A stretch of DNA of 64,000 nt from an uncultured Bacteroides sp. (GTDB lineage Bacteria; Bacteroidota; Bacteroidia; Bacteroidales; Bacteroidaceae), in assembly GCF_963678845.1 (NCBI RefSeq), contig NZ_OY787464.1, forward strand, positions 1,240,001 through 1,304,000. Direction: 5' to 3'. Each line of letters starts with the position of its first letter. Within the stretch, counting starts at the first letter, position 1. This document shows positions 34,896 to 43,483 of the stretch, piece after piece. The notes beneath the pieces were generated by a model. It was not told where the DNA came from, ran no database searches, and worked only from the letters and a program-made list of their open reading frames with translations. The position numbers and the translations under genes were made by a program.

Positions 34896-36386
34896 ATGAA
34901 AATTGATTATAGAAATAAACTATTGTCGGCATTAACAGGGCTGTTCATCTCAGGATTTGCATTCCTGGGATGCGGCAATGGAACTGTTCCTACCGATGGA
35001 GGTAGTAATCCAGAAAGCTCTGATGTGGATTTGTACGTAACTACAGCTAATCAATCTTTGCTATTCAAGAAGATTCCATTGTCATTTAGCACTAAAGATA
35101 ATATGTCTCCTTCTACTATCCAGATGAATCCATCGGAAGTTTTCCAGGAGATGGATGGATTTGGGGCGGCAATGACTGGTTCTTCCTGTTATAACCTGCT
35201 TAAGATGACAACTGAGGACAGGGCCAAACTACTGAAAGAGACATTTGACCCTAAAGATGGAATGGGATATAGTTATATTCGTGTTTCCATTGGTGCATCT
35301 GACTTCTCATTGAGCGAGTACACATATTGTGATACTCCGGGCATCGGAAACTTTGCTCTGCAGTCTGAAGATAAGAATTATGTAATACCTGTGCTGAAAG
35401 AGATTCTGGCTATTAATCCCAATGTGAAAATTCTAGCTTCTCCATGGACTTGTCCAAAATGGATGAAGGTGAATAACTTGACAGAGAAACAGCCTTTTAA
35501 TTCATGGACTAGTGGACAGTTAAACCCTGATTATTATCAGGATTATGCTACATACTTCGTGAAGTATATTCAGGCTATGAAAGCAGAAGGAATTAACATT
35601 GCTTCGATGACTGTTCAGAATGAACCACTGAATAGGGGTAACTCTGTTTCGCTGTATATGACTTGGCAGGAACAACGTGATTTTATAAAGAGCGCCTTGG
35701 GACCTGCATTCCGTAAAGCCGGAATCAATACTAAGATTATCATTTTTGACCATAATTATAATTATGATAACATTGCCGATCAGATAGATTATCCTATCAA
35801 CATTTACAAAGATGCTGATGCTGCCCAATATATTGACGGAGCCGGATTTCATGCTTACGGAGGTGATAAGGCCGAACTAAATGATGTTCACGACGCGAAT
35901 CCCGAAAAGAATCTTTATTTCACTGAAATGTCTATCGGTGAATGGAATTACAGTTTTGCAGGAGATTTAATGTGGAACATGGCGGAGGTATGTATTGGTA
36001 CCATTAACAACTGGACTAAGGCAGTTATTGTGTGGAACTTTATGTTGGATAAGAATCGTGGGCCTAACCGTCCTGGCGGCTGTACCACTTGCTATGGAGC
36101 TATTGATATCAATCTGGATTATAAGACCATGACAAAAAACTCTCATTATTACACCATCAGCCATTTGGCTAAAGTAATAAAACCGGGAGCGAAACGAATT
36201 GGAACTACCGGCTATAAAGCTTCAGGGTTATACTATTCCGCTTTCTTAAATACAGATGGTTCATACGCCGTGGTATTACAGAACGACACCAACAGTACTA
36301 TGAGCATTACTTTGTCTGACAGGAAGCACTCTTTTGCTTACTCCGTACCAGCTAAAGCTATTGCTTCTTATAAGTGGAATAAATAA
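34896..36386 (+). CDS. GH30 endo-beta-1,6-glucanase-type lipoprotein
   Basis: A 496-residue surface or periplasmic glycosidase. The lipobox AFLGC (Cys26) indicates a lipoprotein, with the flexible acidic linker VPTDGGSNPESSD after it. The GH30 barrel begins QEMDGFGAAMTGSSC. The acid/base is Glu243 in TVQNEPLN and the nucleophile Glu344 in YFTEMSIG, and a beta-sandwich ends the protein. The sequence type resembles GH30 subfamily 3 beta-1,6-glucanases. Together with the GH3 gene and the lipoprotein downstream, it matches the B. thetaiotaomicron fungal beta-1,6-glucan locus. Family is firm; linkage specificity is inferred. Confidence 0.93.
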   Translation: MKIDYRNKLLSALTGLFISGFAFLGCGNGTVPTDGGSNPESSDVDLYVTTANQSLLFKKIPLSFSTKDNMSPSTIQMNPSEVFQEMDGFGAAMTGSSCYNLLKMTTEDRAKLLKETFDPKDGMGYSYIRVSIGASDFSLSEYTYCDTPGIGNFALQSEDKNYVIPVLKEILAINPNVKILASPWTCPKWMKVNNLTEKQPFNSWTSGQLNPDYYQDYATYFVKYIQAMKAEGINIASMTVQNEPLNRGNSVSLYMTWQEQRDFIKSALGPAFRKAGINTKIIIFDHNYNYDNIADQIDYPINIYKDADAAQYIDGAGFHAYGGDKAELNDVHDANPEKNLYFTEMSIGEWNYSFAGDLMWNMAEVCIGTINNWTKAVIVWNFMLDKNRGPNRPGGCTTCYGAIDINLDYKTMTKNSHYYTISHLAKVIKPGAKRIGTTGYKASGLYYSAFLNTDGSYAVVLQNDTNSTMSITLSDRKHSFAYSVPAKAIASYKWNK

Positions 36387-36415
36387 AAAGGTTAATCATT
36401 AAATAAAATAAGAAC

Positions 36416-37750
36416 ATGAAAAAATATAAATCAATCTTATGCTCACTTATTGCTTTGGCTACATTCAGTGCCTGCAATAATGAAAATTATTCGGAACCAC
36501 CTGTTGAGGGAACTCCGGTTATAACTCTCAAATCACAGATAACTTCTGCAATGTTTGGAGACAGCCTGACTTTCAATGCCACCGCTACTGATGCAGAATT
36601 TCCTCTTTCTACTTTGAAAGCTCAGCTATACTTTGGTACAGACAAAGTTTCGGAAACGGTTATCCGCACAAAGGCAAACGGAGACTATACCGGTAAGGTC
36701 TTTGTTCCTTATCTGGCTAATATTCCTAATGGAACGGCTACATTAAAACTTGTTCTTCAAAATACGCACTTTGGTACTACCACACAGGAGATCAACTTGC
36801 CGCTGACTCGTCCGGACTATGATCACCTCACTTTGGTAACTGCCGAAGGAAAGGAATACGCAATGGCTCGCACAGGACTTTACCAGTATAAAGCAACAGC
36901 CGATTTCCCTCAAAAAGTAAAAGCTTATATCAAAACGCCAAAGGCCGGAACTCAAGGAAATGAAATTACCTTCGGATGGGCAAGCGGAGCCATTACTCAG
37001 GGAACTACTAATGCTATTACTTTCTCTAATTCAAATGCGGGAACGTATGATATTACCTTTAACACATTGACCTATGCAGGTTCTCCGTTCATAAAACTAC
37101 TTTTCGGCGGTGAAGAGATGGCGATGGTTGATGATGATAATTATAAGATTGAAAAGAATCTGACAACCGGACAGGTTTTAGATGTTGCTGGTATTAGCAA
37201 TTTCAGTTCATGGTGGATAGATTCTGATTATTTCTCAAAAGATGCACAGGGCAAACTTACATTCCTGCCTATGAGTGGTAAATATCGCATTACAGCCAAC
37301 TTTAAATATAATTATTTCATTGTTGAACGTATGACCGGTAATGATCTTGCCACACTGGCTGATGATGGAACCGGTGCTGTATGGATTATTGGTGAAAAGA
37401 TTGGTAAGCCATCACTTGCTAATGAAGTGGGATGGAATACAGATAAAGCTCTTTGCATGGCTCCTATTGCCGCCGGTAAATACCAAACAACTGTTGTTGC
37501 CGGTAAAGGTGCATTAGGTAGTATAGACACAGATGCTATAAACTTTAAGTTTTTCCATCAGAAAGGATGGGGAGGTGAATTTGGTGAAACATCAATAACG
37601 TCAAAGAGTACAGATATTGTAGTTATTGCTGGAGGAGGAAATCTTGCTTTGGCAACCGGGAAGACTCTTACCGCAGGAAAAACATATGTATTTACACTCG
37701 ACGTAACAGGCGGAAAAAATGCTGCAGTACTTAAGGTAGTAGAAAAATAA
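36416..37750 (+). CDS. Surface glycan-binding lipoprotein (SGBP)
   Basis: A 444-residue lipoprotein with lipobox TFSAC (Cys20). An N-terminal Ig-like domain (PVITLKSQITSAMFGDSLTF) is followed by two further beta-rich modules. The C-terminal modules (YRITANFKYNYFIVERM, AVWIIGEKIGKPSLANEVGW) resemble DUF5121/DUF5125 domains of SusE/F-like binding proteins. No catalytic motif is visible. It lies between GH30 and GH3 in one operon, the position taken by the glycan-binding protein in the characterised beta-1,6-glucan locus. Binding of beta-1,6-glucan is inferred by synteny. Confidence 0.85.
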   Translation: MKKYKSILCSLIALATFSACNNENYSEPPVEGTPVITLKSQITSAMFGDSLTFNATATDAEFPLSTLKAQLYFGTDKVSETVIRTKANGDYTGKVFVPYLANIPNGTATLKLVLQNTHFGTTTQEINLPLTRPDYDHLTLVTAEGKEYAMARTGLYQYKATADFPQKVKAYIKTPKAGTQGNEITFGWASGAITQGTTNAITFSNSNAGTYDITFNTLTYAGSPFIKLLFGGEEMAMVDDDNYKIEKNLTTGQVLDVAGISNFSSWWIDSDYFSKDAQGKLTFLPMSGKYRITANFKYNYFIVERMTGNDLATLADDGTGAVWIIGEKIGKPSLANEVGWNTDKALCMAPIAAGKYQTTVVAGKGALGSIDTDAINFKFFHQKGWGGEFGETSITSKSTDIVVIAGGGNLALATGKTLTAGKTYVFTLDVTGGKNAAVLKVVEK

Positions 37751-37787
37751 AAAAGTAGTTTTGTAAACGAAAGTAAAACAAAAAACA

Positions 37788-40007
37788 ATGAATGGAATCA
37801 AACAACTTATCGTTTTAAGTTTGTCCCTTCTTGCAGCCCCCTCCTTCGCACAGCCGAAGGGGGCTGTTTATTTGGATGACAAAAAACCGATAGAAGAACG
37901 CATTGAAGATGCTCTCTCACGTATGACACTTGAAGAGAAGGTAGCTATGTGTCACGCTCAATCTAAGTTTAGTTCTCCGGGAGTGCCTCGTCTTGGCATA
38001 CCCGAAGTATGGACAAGCGACGGTCCGCACGGAATTCGTGCCGAAGTGTTTTGGGATGAATGGAACACTGCGGGGTGGACAAACGACTCTTGCATTGCCT
38101 TCCCTGCCCTAACCTGCCTGGCTGCCACCTGGAATTCTGAAATGGCTGCACTTTATGGCAAATCCATTGGTGAAGAAGCTCGTTACCGTAACAAGAATGT
38201 ACTGCTGGGTCCGGGGGTAAACATCTACCGTACTCCACTCAACGGACGTAACTTTGAGTACATGGGTGAAGACCCATTCCTTTCTTCCACCATGGTGGTA
38301 CCTTACGTTCAGGAAGTTCAGAAGAATGGCGTGGCTGCTTGTGTGAAACATTTCGCATTGAACAATCAGGAGCAAGATCGTGATCACATTAACGTTAATG
38401 TTAGTGACCGTGCTTTGTATGAGATCTATTTACCAGCTTTCAAAGCTGCTGTTCAGAAAGGCGGAGCATGGGCCATAATGGGTTCATACAATAAGTACAA
38501 AGATGAACATTGCTGTCATAACCAATATTTGCTGAAGGATATTCTTCGCAAGGAATGGGGCTTTGACGGCGTAGTAATATCCGACTGGGGCGGTGTGCAC
38601 GACACAAAACAAGCCATTTATAACGGACTGGATATGGAGTTTGGCAGCTGGACAAATGGTTTGACCTGGAGCGCAAGTAATGCTTACGACAACTATTACC
38701 TGGCTATGCCGTTCTTGAAACTAATCCGTTCGGGAGAGGTAAAAGAAGAAGAGGTTGACAAGAAGGTTCGTAACATTCTTCGTCTCATTTTCCGCACTAC
38801 AATGGACAGAAACCGCCCATTGGGCTCATTCGGAACAGAAGAACATGCCCTTGCAGGACGCAAGATTGCTCAGGAAGGCATTGTGCTTTTACAGAATAAC
38901 AAGAACATATTGCCGGTTGATCTTACAAAGGTGAAAAAGATAGCCGTTATTGGTGAAAATGCAGTTAAGAGAATGACTATCGGAGGCGGAAGTTCTTCTC
39001 TTAAAGTAAAATATGAGTTGTCTCCTTTAGCTGGTATTCAAAATCGTGTAGGAAAGGATGTTGAGGTAACTTTTGCCCAAGGTTATGAATCACCAGCGGT
39101 AGCTGAACAGGACGTGAAAGGTGCAAAAGTACCGGAAAAGAAAGTTATCGACGTTGAGGGATTAAGAAATGAAGCCGTATCTGCAGCTAAAAATGCAGAT
39201 GTAGTTCTTTTCTTTGGCGGGTTGAATAAAAATGATAATCAAGATTGCGAAGGAGTGGATCGTAAGGAATACAGCCTACCTTATGAGCAAAATAAACTGA
39301 TCAGTTCACTGGCTAAAGCAAATCCAAACCTTGTAGTGGTGCTGCTTACAGGTAATGCTGTGGCAATGCCTTGGGTGAAAGAAGTTCCTGCCATTGTGGA
39401 AGGTTGGTACAGCGGCACTGAAGCTGGAAATGCTATTGCTTCGGTGTTAATGGGCGATGTAAATCCATCAGGTAAACTGCCGTTCACTATTCCTGTAAGC
39501 CTGAAAGATAATGGTGCTATTGCTATGGGCGAGTATCCGGGTAACGGCAAAGAAGAGACTTATAACGAAGATATCTTTGTAGGCTATCGTTGGGCCGACA
39601 AACATAAAGCAAAACCTCTGTTCTCATTTGGTCACGGATTGAGCTACACCACTTTTGCTTATGGAAAAGTTGAAATAGACAAATCGAAAGCCTCAGCAAA
39701 CGATAAATTTACTGTTAGCGTAAAAGTAAAAAACACTGGTAAACGTACAGGTTCTGAAGTGGTTCAGCTATACATCAGTGATTTAGAATCTTCTCTTCCA
39801 CGCCCAGTAAAGGAGTTGAAAGGCTTTAAGAAAATTCAGCTAAATGCTGGCGAAGAACAGATTGTTTCTTTCACTATTGGCAATGAAGCATTGCAGTTCT
39901 TTGATGACAGCAAGCACGAATGGATCACTGAACCGGGTAAGTTTGAAGCATTGATAGGAGCTTCTTCCACTGATATACGCGGAAAAGTAGGTTTTGAGTT
40001 AAAATAA
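37788..40007 (+). CDS. GH3 beta-glucosidase
   Basis: A 739-residue periplasmic GH3 enzyme that would hydrolyse imported gluco-oligosaccharides to glucose. A signal peptide (ending SFAQPKG) precedes the GH3 barrel with nucleophile Asp266 (GVVISDWGGVHD) and the KHFALNNQEQDR segment. The C-terminal GH3 sandwich (VLFFGGLNKNDNQDCEGVDR) and a fibronectin III-like domain (VSVKVKNTGKRTGSEVVQLY) follow. There is no PA14 insert, unlike the xylan-locus GH3. It is the last gene of the operon, 37 bases after the binding protein. Beta-1,6-glucosidase activity is inferred from the locus. Confidence 0.93.
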   Translation: MNGIKQLIVLSLSLLAAPSFAQPKGAVYLDDKKPIEERIEDALSRMTLEEKVAMCHAQSKFSSPGVPRLGIPEVWTSDGPHGIRAEVFWDEWNTAGWTNDSCIAFPALTCLAATWNSEMAALYGKSIGEEARYRNKNVLLGPGVNIYRTPLNGRNFEYMGEDPFLSSTMVVPYVQEVQKNGVAACVKHFALNNQEQDRDHINVNVSDRALYEIYLPAFKAAVQKGGAWAIMGSYNKYKDEHCCHNQYLLKDILRKEWGFDGVVISDWGGVHDTKQAIYNGLDMEFGSWTNGLTWSASNAYDNYYLAMPFLKLIRSGEVKEEEVDKKVRNILRLIFRTTMDRNRPLGSFGTEEHALAGRKIAQEGIVLLQNNKNILPVDLTKVKKIAVIGENAVKRMTIGGGSSSLKVKYELSPLAGIQNRVGKDVEVTFAQGYESPAVAEQDVKGAKVPEKKVIDVEGLRNEAVSAAKNADVVLFFGGLNKNDNQDCEGVDRKEYSLPYEQNKLISSLAKANPNLVVVLLTGNAVAMPWVKEVPAIVEGWYSGTEAGNAIASVLMGDVNPSGKLPFTIPVSLKDNGAIAMGEYPGNGKEETYNEDIFVGYRWADKHKAKPLFSFGHGLSYTTFAYGKVEIDKSKASANDKFTVSVKVKNTGKRTGSEVVQLYISDLESSLPRPVKELKGFKKIQLNAGEEQIVSFTIGNEALQFFDDSKHEWITEPGKFEALIGASSTDIRGKVGFELK

Positions 40008-40125
40008 TAAGAGATACAAGGTAAAGTTCACAGAACTAAACCGAGCTGTTAAGTAAATAGCTGAAGGTAATTAGATGTTTTTTCAGGATAATTTAAGTAA
40101 TCCTTCAGGATTGATTAGCAGTAGC

Positions 40126-40204
40126 CTGTACAAGCTGGGACTCCGGGTTGTACAAGCCAGTAACCTGAGTTGTACAAGCTGGCAGATTGGGTTGTACAAC
40201 CCAA
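40126..40204. repeat. 22-bp period palindrome array with TGTACA core (family B, copy 2)
   Basis: GTAC occurs at 40128, 40150, 40172 and 40194, each step exactly 22 bases. Units are of the form TTGTACAAGCYRG. The last unit, TTGGGTTGTACAACCCAA (40187-40204), is a perfect 18-bp palindrome, as is the last unit of the array at 28180-28249. Outside the TGTACA core and the period, the two arrays have different unit sequences. Confidence 0.85.
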
Positions 40205-40325
40205 CAATAATAAGTCTCGGGCTTTTATATAACCATTGCCCGAGTCTTGTTTTAGACAACACCGGATCTATTTTTAAAATAGAAGTACTTTTAATTACCC
40301 CCTTTACAATTTGAATAGAAGTAAA

Positions 40326-40356
40326 AGAGGAGACTGTTTTTGCAGCCTCCTCTTTC
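40326..40356. terminator. Bidirectional terminator between GH3 and pullulanase
   Basis: AGAGGAGACTG (40326-40336) pairs with CAGCCTCCTCT (40343-40353) with one mismatch. The stem has T or A tracts on both sides and lies between convergent genes. Confidence 0.75.
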
Positions 40357-40386
40357 CGTATAATATATACTTATATAATCTCTGAA

Positions 40387-42381
40387 CTATTTATGGAATA
40401 TCAATGCCGACTGGCCGGGAACATATACTTCACCGCCATACATTGTTCCTAAACCGTACTGATTGACCATTCCATTCTTGCAAACAACTGTATATTTACC
40501 CGGTTCTATGGAAAACTTACGTGCTGCTCTGTCACCATTAAGCGCTACAACAATATCTTCCCAGCTATCTCCGTTGGCATAACCCTTTAGACGGAAAACA
40601 ATAAGATTACTTCCTGCCACGGGAAGGAATTCCATGTGCTTACGTATCTTCTCTGCATCTCCCATGTGAAAGGCTGGATGAGCTTTACGCAAGGCAATCA
40701 GTCCTTTATAATAGGCAAATACATCTTTATAAAGCGTTTTATTGTTCCAGTTAATGGCATTTACAGCGTCCGGACTCTCAAAACTATTATGAACAAGCTG
40801 CTTGTCTCTCAAAATTTCATCTCCGGCAAAAATAAATGGTATACCTTGTGAAGTAAGAACAGCAGTGATGGCAAGCTTATCCATATTGGCAATCATCAAA
40901 GGAGAAGCATCAGGGACTGAAGATTTAATTCTGTCCACCAGGCACATATCGTCGTGGCAGCTTACATAGCTAATCATCTGCGTAGGCTGCAATGCCCACG
41001 GAACTTTGCTGTAATTCACAGAATCATTGATTACCTGCGGATGCTTAATAGCTCCTACCAAACCAAACTTCACACTCATCTCCTTACGTGGAACACCAGT
41101 AATAAAGCCTCCCTTATGTTCATCGCTAAAAGGACCACGAAGGCCGTCACGGAATTCATCGCTAAAGGCAGCAATACGAGGCATCTTCAGGATATTTTCC
41201 TTCATGGCCAGTTTTGATTTAGGAAGTTGAGGCTCCTGAGCCGCCCATCCTTCACCATAAACATTAATGCTAGGGTCTACTTTATCTAAAGCAGCACGTA
41301 TCTGGTTCATCGTTTCAATGTCATGAATACCCATCAAATCGAATCGGAATCCATCCACATGGTATTCTGTAGCCCAGTAAACAACCGATTCTATCATAAA
41401 CTTACGCATCATTCCTCTTTCGGAAGCAGTTTCATTGCCACAACCTGAGCCGTTGGCCAACTTTCCATTCTTCTTCTGACGATAGAAATAGCCCGGGGCA
41501 ATAAGATCAAAATTACTTTTTCCGGAGGTGGAAGTGTGATTATAAACCACATCCATCACTACACGAATCCCTGCTTTGTGCAGACTTTGTACCATCTTCT
41601 TGAATTCTACAATACGGGTGGCCGGTTCTTTGGGATTAGTGGAATAAGAACCTTCGGGCACGTTATAGTTCTGCGGATCATAACCCCAGTTATACTTTTT
41701 CTTGTTCAATGCAGTTTCATCAATTGAAGCAAAGTCAAACGATGGCAAAAGATGCACATGCGTAATTCCAAGTTCTTTCAGATGATCAATGCCGGTGGCA
41801 TCTCCTGCAGAATTCTTTGTACCTCTCTCTGTCAGAGCCATGAATTTCCCACGATTCTTAATGCCCGAAGTAGAATCCATTGAGAAATCACGATGATGCA
41901 TTTCATAAAGAATAATGTCGGCATTACTCTTCAGAGAAGGACGTTGGTCAGTGGACCATCCTTTCGGATCGGTATCCTTCATATCGATAATAGCCGCCCG
42001 TTTGCCGTTTAACCCTACAGCTTTAGCCATAATGCCCGGAGTTTCGCCCAGCCATTTTTCTTTTACTTTCACATTGAACGCATAGAACTTACCTTTCAGA
42101 TTTTCATTTACCGAAGCAGTCCAAAGCCCGTCTTCTTTAGATTCAAGGGTAACAGACTGATAAGCCGAACCTTCATCGCCCGAATCAAAAAGCATCAGTT
42201 CTACCTGCTCTGCCGTTGGAGCCCAAAGCGTAAATGTTGTTTGAGAAGGCGTGTAAACCATCTCATTGATTGGTGCCGAAGGAACAGGATATTCATCAAA
42301 AGACTTATAGACTTTCTTCTCCGATGTACAACTCACTGTAAAAAATACTAATCCCATGAGGATAATTGACTTTAATTTCAT
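40387..42381 (-). CDS. pulA: Type I pullulanase (GH13)
   Basis: A 664-residue lipoprotein (lipobox VSC, Cys18) that debranches alpha-1,6 links in pullulan, glycogen or starch. An N-terminal CBM48-like domain (TTFTLWAPTAEQVELMLF) precedes the GH13 barrel with the type I pullulanase signature YNWGYDPQNYNVPEGSY. The catalytic residues are Asp348 (GFRFDLMG), Glu377 (YGEGW) and Asp477 or Asp478 (SCHDD). A C-terminal beta-domain ends the protein. It begins 25 bases after the ruvC stop in the same direction, so DUF4286-ruvC-pulA may be one transcript. Family assignment is secure. Confidence 0.95.
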   Translation of the reverse strand: MKLKSIILMGLVFFTVSCTSEKKVYKSFDEYPVPSAPINEMVYTPSQTTFTLWAPTAEQVELMLFDSGDEGSAYQSVTLESKEDGLWTASVNENLKGKFYAFNVKVKEKWLGETPGIMAKAVGLNGKRAAIIDMKDTDPKGWSTDQRPSLKSNADIILYEMHHRDFSMDSTSGIKNRGKFMALTERGTKNSAGDATGIDHLKELGITHVHLLPSFDFASIDETALNKKKYNWGYDPQNYNVPEGSYSTNPKEPATRIVEFKKMVQSLHKAGIRVVMDVVYNHTSTSGKSNFDLIAPGYFYRQKKNGKLANGSGCGNETASERGMMRKFMIESVVYWATEYHVDGFRFDLMGIHDIETMNQIRAALDKVDPSINVYGEGWAAQEPQLPKSKLAMKENILKMPRIAAFSDEFRDGLRGPFSDEHKGGFITGVPRKEMSVKFGLVGAIKHPQVINDSVNYSKVPWALQPTQMISYVSCHDDMCLVDRIKSSVPDASPLMIANMDKLAITAVLTSQGIPFIFAGDEILRDKQLVHNSFESPDAVNAINWNNKTLYKDVFAYYKGLIALRKAHPAFHMGDAEKIRKHMEFLPVAGSNLIVFRLKGYANGDSWEDIVVALNGDRAARKFSIEPGKYTVVCKNGMVNQYGLGTMYGGEVYVPGQSALIFHK

Positions 42382-42406
42382 ATGGTTGTTATTTTATGTC
42401 ACACAA

Positions 42407-42973
42407 TTATTTCACTCTGTCGGGGTTCTTACTGATAAAGTCCTTCCAGCCATGATAAGCATTATCTAGTTGCGGACGACCTGATTGCAGAAAATGACAA
42501 TAGGCAGCTGCCAGTCCATCCGAGGCATCCATCTGAGGAAGCATGCTCTCTTGTGGAATTTTCAACATTCGTTGCAACATATCCGCCACCTGTTCTTTGC
42601 TTGCCCCACCGCTTCCGGTAATTGCCATCTTAATCTTAAGCGGAGCATATTCAGTAATTGGAATATCTCTGCTCAAAGCAGCCGCCATGGCAACCCCCTG
42701 TGCACGTCCCAGTTTCAGCATGGACTGTACATTTTTCCCAAAAAACGGAGCTTCAATAGCCAGTTCATCGGGTAGGTAAGCATCAATAATGCCAAGCACC
42801 CGTTCAAAAATACGGCGCAACTTAAGGTAATGATTACCATATTTCCGAAGATCGACTACCCCCATAGCAACCAGCTCAGGTTTGGTACCAACCACTTTCA
42901 GCACACCATATCCCATAATGGTTGTTCCAGGGTCAATGCCTAAAATAATCTTCTCCTTTACCGATTGTATCAT
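42407..42973 (-). CDS. ruvC: Holliday junction resolvase RuvC
   Basis: A 188-residue endonuclease that cleaves four-way DNA junctions in recombination repair. The start MIQSVKEKIILGIDPGTTIMGYG carries the first catalytic Asp; LAIEAPFFGKN carries the catalytic Glu; MDASDGLAAAYCHFL holds the two C-terminal acidic residues. Length is normal. Its start overlaps the upstream DUF4286 stop by 4 bases (ATGA), showing translational coupling. Confidence 0.98.
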   Translation of the reverse strand: MIQSVKEKIILGIDPGTTIMGYGVLKVVGTKPELVAMGVVDLRKYGNHYLKLRRIFERVLGIIDAYLPDELAIEAPFFGKNVQSMLKLGRAQGVAMAAALSRDIPITEYAPLKIKMAITGSGGASKEQVADMLQRMLKIPQESMLPQMDASDGLAAAYCHFLQSGRPQLDNAYHGWKDFISKNPDRVK

Positions 42974-43275
42974 TCCATAACCTCCAGTAAAGTGGGGAAT
43001 CCCACTACTTTGTTTCCAAACATCTTTAACAGTTCATTGTTCAGTTTACCACCAATCTCCAAGTGCCAGCGATGCAGCAATGCGCTACTTTCCACCTCCC
43101 ATTGCAAAGAAAAGCATTCAGTATTTTCATCCCTGTGGCTCAATACGCGAAGTAATCGTGGTTTTACTAAGATTCCATTCTTTTCAACCTCCGGAACATA
43201 GACCTCATGCAGCCAAATAAGAAAGTTACTAAGAACTTCCTCGTCGATATTATAAGTTGTATTATATACTAACAT
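42970..43275 (-). CDS. DUF4286 family protein
   Basis: A 101-residue cytosolic protein beginning MLVYNTTYNIDEEVLSNFLI, characteristic of the DUF4286 family of Bacteroidetes, with a ferredoxin-like alpha/beta pattern. The function is unknown. It overlaps ruvC by 4 bases and shares its promoter, with a -7 box 17 bases upstream of the ATG. Confidence 0.88.
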   Translation of the reverse strand: MLVYNTTYNIDEEVLSNFLIWLHEVYVPEVEKNGILVKPRLLRVLSHRDENTECFSLQWEVESSALLHRWHLEIGGKLNNELLKMFGNKVVGFPTLLEVME

Positions 43276-43291
43276 AATGAATAATTTTCCG

Positions 43292-43299
43292 CAAAGATA
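43292..43299 (-). promoter_or_regulatory. Predicted -7 box of the DUF4286-ruvC-pulA genes
   Basis: The minus strand reads TATCTTTG followed by CGG, a full TAnnTTTG match 17 bases before the DUF4286 start codon. Confidence 0.6.
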
Positions 43300-43343
43300 G
43301 CTTATATATCGGAATATATGTATATATTCGCATCGTTATTAAT

Positions 43344-43417
43344 GGGGTATTAGCTCATCTGGCTAGAGTGCGACACTGGCAGTGTCGAGGTGATCGGTTC
43401 GAGTCCGATATACTCCA
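43344..43417 (+). tRNA. tRNA-Ala (anticodon GGC)
   Basis: A complete cloverleaf: acceptor stem GGGGTAT/ATACTCC (one G-T pair), D arm GCTC/GAGT, anticodon stem CGACA/TGTCG with loop CTGGCAG giving anticodon GGC, and T arm ATCGG-TTCGAGT-CCGAT. The discriminator is A. The 3' CCA is not encoded. It reads GCC (and GCU by wobble) alanine codons. Confidence 0.95.
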
Positions 43418-43483
43418 CAAATCTTCCTTATTGCAGTTCAGCGACTCATTTTTGTTCGCTTTCTTCTTTCTTTATTTATAAAA

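Larger units (their letters stand above)
40008..40386. other. Convergent intergenic region with 22-bp array and terminator
   Basis: These 379 bases between the convergent GH3 and pullulanase genes hold the family B array at 40126-40204 and a bidirectional terminator at 40326-40356. I see no protein-coding gene; a 79-codon plus-strand frame runs through the repeats and is not credible. Confidence 0.6.

Noticed and set aside
40075..40314. 79-codon plus-strand open frame after the GH3 gene
   Set aside because: It reads through the 22-bp TGTACA array and has no recognisable signal, promoter or family.
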